Below, piece by piece: positions 1 through 6,358 of a stretch of 10,525 nucleotides of DNA. A program made the position numbers and the translations under genes. The DNA comes from Parvularia atlantis. Lineage: Eukaryota; Opisthokonta; Rotosphaerida. Below the pieces are notes generated by a model. It saw only the letters and a list, made by a program, of their open reading frames with translations. It was not told the DNA's origin and did not search any database. Within the stretch, counting starts at the first letter, position 1. Each line of letters begins with the position of its first letter. The stretch is from NCBI GenBank assembly GCA_943704415.1, contig CALSCO010000901.1, positions 64,001 to 74,525 of the forward strand, read 5' to 3'.

Positions 1-1696
1 TATGCGTAAGCTGCCGTACAACCTGTCGGGTGCGTGCGTGTGCGTGCGCAGAGCGAGCGAGGCTGACTGCGCCTCGCAACAGAGAACCCGTACATGGCCG
101 CGCAGCGCTTCTTGCACCGCGAGGAGATGTCGCAGGAGCTGCTGGACAGCGTCGCCAAGTTCATCATCAAGAACACGGAGAGCGCGAAAGTTGGCCAGGC
201 CCCGCCCGTCGCGCACGACCCGTACACGGGTGCGAGGGGTGGCGGGGCGTCGCGCAGCCGTGTGCTGACGCCGCGTGGTGGCTGCAGGGAGCTCGCGCTA
301 CAGCGGCGGCGCACCGATGTCTGGTGTGGCGCGCGGCGCGGCGCCGGCACCCGGCAGTGACCCGTTCGCCTTCTCGGGTGCGTGGCGCACTGCAGCACGC
401 GATACGGGTGCTGACGGCGCGGCAGGCGCGTACACCACGTCGAGCGTCCAGCCTGCCACCAGCCAGGCGCCCGCCGCAGTCGCAGCCGTACCCGCACGGA
501 CGCCGTACGTCCTGTTTGAGGCCGGTAACGTCAGTGCGATCCACCAGAAGCTGATGCAGCTCAACAGCGAGCTCGTCCTGGGCGCGGTGCGCCCGGCGTG
601 CGCTGTGATCGGTCGCAACTGACGCTGCGGCAGACGAGCTCGCTCGCGCTGGCGTCGCAGGAGCAGCAGTCGCTCGCACTGCTGGTTGAGGTCGTCGGCA
701 ACACGTCGCGGTGCGTGGCGGTGCGAGAGCAATGGCGTGCTCACGCCCGCGCCGCAGCTACCACGCCACGAGCCTCTTCGACAACCAGTTTGCCGTCTTG
801 ACCCGCGCGCTGGCCTGGCCAGTCGACAAGCGCTTCCCGGGTGCGATACCCACACAGGCGGCTGCGCAGAGGTGCTCACGTGCGGCGCAGTGCTGGACCT
901 GTTCCGCCTCACCGCGCTGCACCCGTCCTTTGTCGAGCACTACACGGGCGACCAGCAGCGCGAGCAGCGCCTGCTAGACGCGGCGCTGGTGTCGTCGCAG
1001 GTGCGGGCGCGGTCGGGCGTGCCTGCGCGCGACGCTCACGCGGCCGTCGCAGATCGTCGAGGGCCAGGCCGGCAACGAGGTCAACCAGATGTTTGGCTTC
1101 CGCACGCTCGTCAACTTGTTCAAGAGTGCCAAGGGCCGGCAGCTGGTCGTGCGCTACCTGGAGCAGGTGCGCGGCTGCTAGCGCGGACGCATGTGTTGCG
1201 GGCTCACGCATGCGCGCGCTCGCAGATCCTCGACGCGGTCGAGGCCTTTCCGACGCAGAGCAGCAACAAGAACCTGCACCAGGCGCTGACAACGCTGCTG
1301 CTCAAGTGCGTGCGACGCTGGCCGCGCTGCCACGCTGCCGCGCTTGCTGATCGCCGACTGCCGCAGCCTCGCCCTGCTGGCGCACGAGCAGCCCGAGGTC
1401 GCCGCCAAGCGTGCGGTGGTGCTCGTCGTGATTGTTCAGGTGCGTGGCCGGCAGCGCAGCCGCCCGCCGTGGCTCACCCGATCGTGTAGGAGCTGGCCAA
1501 CGAAGCGTTGGAGGACGACGCGGCCGCGCGCGCCTTTACGGCGTTTGCGACGCTGGCCGCGCTCAGTGCGGACGTCGTCACAATGGCCAAGCAGCAGGGC
1601 CTGGTCGCCTACGCCAAGTTCTTCGGCGCGCGGTCGAGCGGCAACGCGCGGCTCAAGGCCGTCCTCGAGCAGCAGGTGGCGCCGCTGCTCGGTTAG
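1..1696 (+). CDS. DOA1: DOA1/UFD3 (PLAA) family ubiquitin-binding protein, 3' part
   Basis: This is the C-terminal 389 residues of a Cdc48/p97 cofactor that binds ubiquitin and acts in ubiquitin recycling and protein quality control. Exons inferred: 1-29, 83-229, 288-377, 426-586, 634-710, 758-840, 891-1000, 1053-1166, 1226-1305, 1367-1439, 1490-1696. Joined, they give one frame ending in TAG. The first residues are the end of a PFU domain (LPYNLSENPYMAAQRFL, then LLDSVAKFIIKNT). A low-complexity linker follows, then a PUL domain from about residue 113 (TPYVLFEAGN) to the end, with helix motifs such as LHPSFVEHY, NMFGF-like NQMFGFRTLVNLF and SNKNLHQALTTLLLN. The N-terminal WD40 propeller expected in the family would lie upstream of the window. 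All ten donors read GTGCG. The frame breaks are introns, not mutations: every join restores family sequence. Confidence 0.88.
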
Positions 1697-1750
1697 ACCT
1701 GCCGCACATTTCTCCTTGTTCTGTGTGCGGCGCCGGATGGCTGCGACGCG

Positions 1751-3232
1751 ATGATGCTGGCCTTGGCGGTGCTGGCGCTGGTCGCGCCGGCGTGCGCCTC
1801 GCTCGTGTGCACGTCGACATGGCCGCCGCCGTCCGCGGCCTGCCCGGACCGCGCGCAGTGCGTGCAGCCGCGATGCCGCTCGTTCGCGCCGGCCATCGCG
1901 CTCGCCGGCGATCGCGTGCTCGTGCCGCCGACATCAACGAGCGCGCCGGCGCCGCCGTGGCGCCTGACGGACGGCGCGAGCGTGCACCTGCGCAACTTTG
2001 ACGTGACGGTCGAGGCGGGTGCGGTGGACGGGCGCGACCCTGATGCGGCGGCGGCGCCGTACACGCTCGCGCTGCACGCGCCCGACTTCTACAACCTGTT
2101 CCACACGCTCTTCGAGCTGCTCGTGCCGCTGCACGACACGATTCGTGCTGATCGGGGCGCACGCTGGGACCCGGCCGACGTGCAGCTCGCGCTCTGGCAC
2201 GACCCGGACCTGACCTGTTTGCGTGGGCTGCACGGCCGACGTGCACCCTTCTCACGCGCACGCGCACGCGCACGCGCACAGGTGCGTTCCTGGACCAGCC
2301 CGAGCGCTGCTACCAGTTTGCGCCGCTGCTCGGTGCGCCCGCGGTGCCTCGCCGTGACGCCGACTGAGGCGGCCGCGCACGTCCAGCCGCGTTCACCGAC
2401 CGGCCGCTACTGTGGTCGATCAAAGGGCCGGTGCGCGACCTGGCTGGCCGGCTGCCGCACGTGCACGACGACGCAGGACGCGTGGCGTTTGCCGAGCGGC
2501 CGGTGGTGCTGCGCGGCGCAGACGTGCGCGTGCACCTCGACACGCGGCACGTCATCTGGCCGCACACGAGCGACTACGAGCCGCCCGCGCCGGTCGATCG
2601 GCTGCCGTGGACGTGCGAGCGCCGGCCGCCCCCGCCGGTGTCGTACGGCGAGACGCTGCTCGAGCTCTTTGACGGGCTGGTCCCGTCGCGCTTCGGCCTC
2701 GCAGATCGGGCGCCGCGAGGTGCCAGCGTGCGCGTGACGGTGGTCGTGCGCGGCAGCGGGTTCGTGAGCCGGCCCTCGCGACACACGTTCCGGACACTCG
2801 CGGCGCTGGCGGTGCGGTGCCGGTGTGTGCCGCGGACAGACATTGCTCATGACCCATGTGTGCAGGAGGCGACAGCGTGGTGGCCCGACGGCGCGATCAA
2901 CGTGACGCGCGTGGACTGGGCGACGCTGCCGCTGCGCGAGCAGCTTGAACTGGCCCGGTCGAGCGACGTGCTTGTGGGGGACCACGGCGCGGGTGCGCCG
3001 CGGCTGTGCTGCATGGCCGGCCGGCTCACGCGGCGCGCGCGCAGGCCTGTCGCACATGGTGATGATGCGACGGGGCAGCGCCGTGGTCGAGCTGACCCGC
3101 CCCGACGTGGCCCGGCGCGACTACTTTGGCGTGCTGGCGCGGGCACTCGGGCACGACTACCAGCGCGTGCGCGACGACGCCATGACCGCGACCGTGCTGG
3201 CGCGCGCGTTGGCTGCCGTGATACCGTGGTGA
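1751..3232 (+). CDS. GT61/DUF563-family glycosyltransferase (EOGT-like)
   Basis: Predicted secretory-pathway glycosyltransferase of about 418 residues. Exons: 1751-2216 (end uncertain), 2282-2332, 2387-2811, 2866-2992, 3045-3232, stop TGA. The N-terminus is a signal peptide or short anchor (MMLALAVLALVAPACAS), followed by a Cys-rich stretch. Two motifs point to GT61: DFYNLFHTLFELLVPLHDT at about 112-130, and LVGDHGAG joined by splicing to LSHMVMM..GSAVVEL at about 350-373, matching the GxHGAGLxH...VxEL signature. Family members transfer sugars such as GlcNAc or xylose to proteins or glycans in the ER/Golgi; the donor and acceptor here cannot be told. The first donor is ambiguous: GT at 2217 (GTTTGC) and at 2223 (GTGGGC) keep the same frame and differ by two residues. 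Exon 2 is only 51 nt. The ATG at 1751 is 54 bases after the DOA1 stop. Confidence 0.78.
2217..2281 (+). other. Intron 1 of the GT61 gene, with a CACGCG hexamer tract
   Basis: The frame must change between the DPDLT and AFLDQPERCYQ segments, so an intron is required. The acceptor is clear (CACAG at 2277-2281). Possible donors at 2217, 2223 and 2241 are all in the same phase; the last would leave only 41 nt and place the CTCAC branch-like motif (2251-2255) about ten bases from the donor, so it is least likely. From 2253 to 2276 the intron is (CACGCG)4, an alternating purine-pyrimidine tract occupying the branch-to-acceptor interval, where a pyrimidine tract would usually be expected. Confidence 0.6.
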
Positions 3233-3265
3233 TCTGCAGCGCAAAAGAAAACACTACAAGCCCGC
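3233..3265. other. 33-bp convergent intergenic gap
   Basis: The stop codons of the GT61 gene (+) and the SRP40 gene (-) face each other across 33 bases. The gap contains an A-rich stretch at 3243-3251 that could serve 3' end formation of the + transcript. The 3' UTRs of the two genes must either be extremely short or overlap the opposite coding region. Confidence 0.6.
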
Positions 3266-4361
3266 TCACTCGTCCTCGTCGAACCGGATCGAGTGCACCG
3301 ACGTGTCGATCGCGCCGCCGCGGTACGAGCCGCGCTTTTTCTTGGTCTTCTCCTGCCGAAAGCCCTTGCCGCGCGTCTTGATCAGGTCCTTGTGCGCCTT
3401 CATGCCATAGTCGTTCTCGCTGCCGCCCTGGGAAGGGCACCGGCGCCGCTCAGCGACCGCGCACTCGCACGGGCGCCAGCGCACCTTGCTCAGGAACGAG
3501 TTGTCGCGTAGCCGGTCGTCCGTGAACGTGACCTCCTCCTCGCGCACGCGCTTGAACGGCTGCTTGGTGCCGTTGGCCGCGTCCTTCTTGGCCTGAGCGT
3601 GCACTCGCGTCAGACTGCGGCGCAGCGGCGTGAGCGGCGGCCGGCCACCTTGGGCGCGGGCGCGGCGGGCGCGGCGGGCGCGGCCTCGTCCTGCTCCTCC
3701 GCGGCCTCGGCCTCCCCGCCAGCGGTCTCCTCAACCGCCGGCGCCTCCTCGGCCTGCTCCATCTTGCTCGCCTTGCGCTTTTTCTCTTTCTTGGGCGCGG
3801 GCGCGGCCTCGGGCTCGGCAGCGGGCTCGGCAGCGGGCTCGGCAGCGGGCTCCGGCTGCGCGTCGCCTTTGGCGGCCTGCACCTCGTGCCTTGCCTTGAG
3901 CTGCGCCTCGCGCTCGGCCTGGCGCTTGGCGCGGCTGCAGGCGCGGTGTGAGCAGCACGGCGCACGGCGCGCGGCGACGTACGCGGCCTCGAGGATCGGC
4001 CGGTAGGTGTCGAGGAGGGGCGGGAACTCGGGCGGGGTCGGGTGCTTCTTCTTGTCCTGCGGCCGTGCCGGGTGAGCGAGCGGTGTGCGTCCGCGGCCGT
4101 GGCGGGGCGCCAAACCATGCGCGTCTCGCGGTACATCGTCCCCGCGGTCTGCTTGAGGCTCGACTGAAGCAGGAAGTCGTACACCAGCTGGTACAGCATC
4201 GACGGGCTCACGCTCGGCCGGGCCATCTTCACCAGCTCGGCCTCGGGAACGTCCGGCAGCTTGACGAACGTCGCCTTGGGCGGCGCCACCTTCTTCTTGT
4301 GCGGCAGCTTCGGGGCGGCGGCCGCAGCGGGCGCGGCAGCGGGCGTGCTCGACGAGGCCAT
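3266..4361 (-). CDS. SRP40: SRP40/NOLC1 (Nopp140)-like nucleolar protein
   Basis: Predicted nucleolar chaperone of snoRNPs, 291 residues. Exons on the minus strand: 4361-4116, 4056-3983, 3934-3649, 3592-3485, 3427-3266. Joined, they form one frame ending in TGA. The C-terminus is diagnostic of the SRP40 C-terminal domain: PFKRVREEEVTFTD, then DNSFLSKGGSENDYG, then TRGKGF.QEK.KKKRGSYRGG and a final SIRFDEDE. The N-terminus carries a LisH-like helix (SPSMLYQLVYDFLLQSSLKQ, about 53-71), as in NOLC1. The middle is short and made of Ala/Glu/Pro repeats plus a KKEKKRK basic patch, instead of the long Ser/Glu tracts that casein kinase 2 phosphorylates in known members. Intron 2 (3935-3982, donor GTACGT) is 48 nt and has no stop, so it could be misread as coding. 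The start codon is 32 bases from the stop of the next gene, leaving little separate promoter space. Confidence 0.85.
3811..3852. repeat. 12-bp tandem repeat coding for (AAEP)n in SRP40
   Basis: The unit GGGCTCGGCAGC occurs three and a half times in perfect tandem. On the minus strand it encodes the Ala-Ala-Glu-Pro repeats of the SRP40 middle region. A perfect in-frame minisatellite like this is prone to length change between strains. Confidence 0.9.
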
Positions 4362-4393
4362 GTGGCCGTAGGTATATGGCGCGTACACATGTG

Positions 4394-5587
4394 TCACGCT
4401 TGGTCTCCGGCCCAACTCTCGGCCGTGTGGGCCGGCGCGCGCTCGCCCAGGAGGTCGGCCAGGGTCTCCTCGGCGATTGCGAAAGACGTGCTCGCGCCCG
4501 TGCCGCTCGTGACCGAGACGAGGCGCACGCCGCGCGCCGGGCGCTCGGTGAACATGGCCTCGGGCCCGCTCGGGTAGACGCCCGTCCAGCGCTCGAGCAC
4601 GTCGGCGGGGCGGACGGGCAGGTCGAGCGTGCTCGTGAGCTCGGCGAGGATGCGGTCGTCGACGGCGCGCGGCTGGAACGGGTCCGGCGTGTAGCCGTAG
4701 TGGTGGCTGTCGCCGACGACGAGCGAGCCGTCGGCCGACTGGACGGCGATGAGGTGGATGCCGTCGTCGAGCCAGGGCTGCTGCTCGGCCTGGAGGCGCG
4801 CGCGCAGGGCCGGCAGCGACGGGCAGCCGGCGTAGCCGAGGTAGCGCACGAGGCCGAGGTCGCTCATGACCGCGCCGGGCAGGCGGAAGCCCACGGGCGC
4901 GGCCACGCGGAGCATGTGCAGCTTGCACAGGGTCACGCCGTGGCGCTGGAACACGCCTGGGTACAGCGTCGAGAGGTCCGGCCCGGGGCAGACGACGATG
5001 TGCGGCGCGGCATAGACGCCCGCGGTCGTCACGACCCGACCCTCCTCGACCGTCGTCACGGCTGTGCGCCTGAGGAACTCGACGTGCGCGCCCTCGAGCC
5101 AGGCCGCGAGGCGCGGGATGGCCGTGCGGCTTTCGACACGGAGCTCATGCGGGCTCACGAGCGCACCGGCGACGTCGCCACGCACGGGCGCGCCGGGCGG
5201 GCCGCGCACGACGGTGCAGCCGCGGCCCATGGGTGCGCTGGCCGCAAACTCGTCCAGGCACGCGAGCGCCTCGGGCCGGCGCGCGACGACGGTGAGCCCG
5301 CGCTGGAGCACATCGATGCCGGCCTGCGGCGCGACCTCGGCCCAGACGTCGCGCGAGCGCAGGGCGCGGCGCCAGGTCAGGCCGGCCTGCTGGCCCGTGA
5401 CCGTGATGAAGCCAAAGTTGCGGATCGACGCGCCCACCGCGAGCTCGTCCCGGTCGAGCACGAGCGTGCGCAGGCCGCGGCGGCGCGCGGCGAGGGCGTG
5501 CGCGAGGCCGACAATGCCCGCGCCCACCACGACGACGTCGTACGAGCGTGTGGCGGCGGTCGTTGCGAGCGTGCGCACGTGGCTCAT
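4394..5587 (-). CDS. FAD-dependent oxidoreductase, TIGR03364/HpnW-like
   Basis: Single uninterrupted frame of 397 residues, a DAO-superfamily flavoprotein. The N-terminal Rossmann motif is YDVVVVGAGIVGLAHALAA (16-34) with Asp45 at the end of the second strand. Other segments resembling TIGR03364 are AVGASIRNFGF (50-60), ELRVESRTAI, VVCPGPDLSTLYPG, LCKLHMLRV, VGDSHHYGYTPDPF and a C-terminal TSGTGAS. In bacteria, TIGR03364 proteins sit beside phosphonatase-like enzymes and are thought to oxidise an aminophosphonate, releasing the amino group. Whether the fungal enzyme uses that substrate is unknown; another primary or N-methylated amine is possible. The first 15 residues (MSHVRTLATTAATRS) lack acids and could be a mitochondrial presequence; there is no SKL-type peroxisomal tail. 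It has no introns, unlike most neighbours. The start is 47 bases after the stop of the small membrane protein gene. Confidence 0.82.
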   Translation of the reverse strand: MSHVRTLATTAATRSYDVVVVGAGIVGLAHALAARRRGLRTLVLDRDELAVGASIRNFGFITVTGQQAGLTWRRALRSRDVWAEVAPQAGIDVLQRGLTVVARRPEALACLDEFAASAPMGRGCTVVRGPPGAPVRGDVAGALVSPHELRVESRTAIPRLAAWLEGAHVEFLRRTAVTTVEEGRVVTTAGVYAAPHIVVCPGPDLSTLYPGVFQRHGVTLCKLHMLRVAAPVGFRLPGAVMSDLGLVRYLGYAGCPSLPALRARLQAEQQPWLDDGIHLIAVQSADGSLVVGDSHHYGYTPDPFQPRAVDDRILAELTSTLDLPVRPADVLERWTGVYPSGPEAMFTERPARGVRLVSVTSGTGASTSFAIAEETLADLLGERAPAHTAESWAGDQA

Positions 5588-5634
5588 GCAGGCGCAGTTG
5601 GAAACTGACAAGGCGGCACACACAGCAGACCGGC

Positions 5635-6048
5635 TCACTGCAGCAGCGAGTAGGCGATCGCCGCGAAGACGGCCGCACCGCCGCCCGTGAATAGGGCCGT
5701 GTAGGTGCTGAGGGCGTGCGGGCCGAGCGTGCCGACGAGGACTGAGACGACGTCGATCGAGTCGACGATGAGGCCCATCTGCAGCGCCGTGCGCATGACC
5801 GGCAGCTGCAGCGCCGCGGCGGTCGACGACGCGCCGGCGAGGTACGGCACGACGAAGAGCGAGCCAGCGAGGACGAGGTCGCGCGCGCCAAAGAGGCGCG
5901 TCAGGAGCACCATGCGCTTGTCGCTCGCCGGGACCGCGTCCAGGCCGGCAATGGTCGAGATGGTCGAGGGGCTGACGAGCGCGACCACGCCGGTGGCGCC
6001 GCGCGTGAGGATGAACGCATTGAGGGCGACGGTCGCGGCGGCCGACAT
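5635..6048 (-). CDS. Small multipass membrane protein (possibly DUF4267-like)
   Basis: Intronless frame of 137 residues, ending in TGA. Four hydrophobic segments can be seen, at roughly 5-27, 55-71, 88-106 and 118-136, so it is probably a four-helix membrane protein. A charged patch (SDKRMVLLTRLFGARDLVL, 42-60) and an acidic one (GLIVDSIDVVSVLVG, 92-106) recall the R..GARDL and VD..D pattern of small DUF4267-type proteins, but I recognise this only weakly. I chose the ATG at 6048; an in-frame ATG at 6078 would add ten residues. Function unknown. It precedes the flavoprotein gene in the same direction with a 47-base gap and shares its lack of introns, which suggests shared history or expression. 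Confidence 0.7.
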   Translation of the reverse strand: MSAAATVALNAFILTRGATGVVALVSPSTISTIAGLDAVPASDKRMVLLTRLFGARDLVLAGSLFVVPYLAGASSTAAALQLPVMRTALQMGLIVDSIDVVSVLVGTLGPHALSTYTALFTGGGAAVFAAIAYSLLQ

Positions 6049-6081
6049 GGTGCGAGAAAAGTGTGGGGTGAGCAGCACACT

Positions 6082-6089
6082 CCACGTGG
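6082..6089. promoter_or_regulatory. Palindromic E-box CCACGTGG
   Basis: CACGTG is the core site of bHLH regulators such as Pho4 and Cbf1 in fungi. It lies 34-41 bases upstream of the chosen start of the small membrane protein gene (6048). Binding is inferred only from the motif. Confidence 0.4.
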
Positions 6090-6288
6090 TGGATCGGCAC
6101 GGTTTTTATCAGGTCAGCAGCCTCAGCCTCCGTCGGAAGCAGCGGTTTACCCGACCGCCGCGAGATCGCCACGAGATCGCCGCGCCGAGACCGCGGCCGT
6201 ACGCACGCGCCGCGCGGCCGCGCGCTGTTTGGTGGCAAGTCTTGGGCCTTGGCGCCATCATGCGGCTCATCAGCGGGACCCGCCACGT

Positions 6289-6294
6289 CACGTG
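6289..6294. promoter_or_regulatory. Second E-box CACGTG, within CACGTCACGTG
   Basis: This core is 65 bases upstream of the TMEM184 start codon. It is preceded directly by CACGT, giving two overlapping half-matches (CACGTCA and CACGTG), so either a bHLH or a bZIP factor could be the reader. Confidence 0.35.
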
Positions 6295-6358
6295 CCACCC
6301 GGCCGAAACATGAGTTCACGGGCCGCCGTTGCGCGCGCAGATTGAAACAGCCGCCGCA

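Larger units (their letters stand above)
6049..6358. promoter_or_regulatory. Divergent intergenic/promoter region
   Basis: This 310-base gap, the largest in the window, separates the start of the minus-strand membrane protein/flavoprotein pair from the start of the TMEM184 gene. It holds two CACGTG E-boxes: a palindromic CCACGTGG at 6082-6089 near the minus gene, and CACGTCACGTG ending at 6294 near the plus gene. An ATAAAAA element on the minus strand (6103-6110) could act as a TATA-like box for the minus gene. A ten-base direct repeat CGAGATCGCC occurs at 6161 and 6172. An upstream ATG at 6310 opens an 11-codon frame. No longer gene is supported here. Confidence 0.65.

Noticed and set aside
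1-1696. DOA1 region as a pseudogene with many frame breaks
   Set aside because: Each break coincides with a donor, a branch-like motif and an acceptor, and splicing restores one family-like frame through to a stop.
2253-2276. CACGCG run as a CRISPR-like or coding repeat
   Set aside because: It is a pure six-base tandem without spacers and falls within an intron.
5595-5607. Inverted repeat CAGTT-GGA-AACTG upstream of the flavoprotein start
   Set aside because: Arms of five bases are too short to claim an operator or hairpin; it could easily occur by chance.
4376-5608. Long plus-strand frame of about 410 codons opposite the flavoprotein
   Set aside because: It is an antisense shadow typical of GC-rich coding DNA; its product is Arg/Ala/His-rich with no recognisable domain, whereas the minus strand shows clear family motifs.
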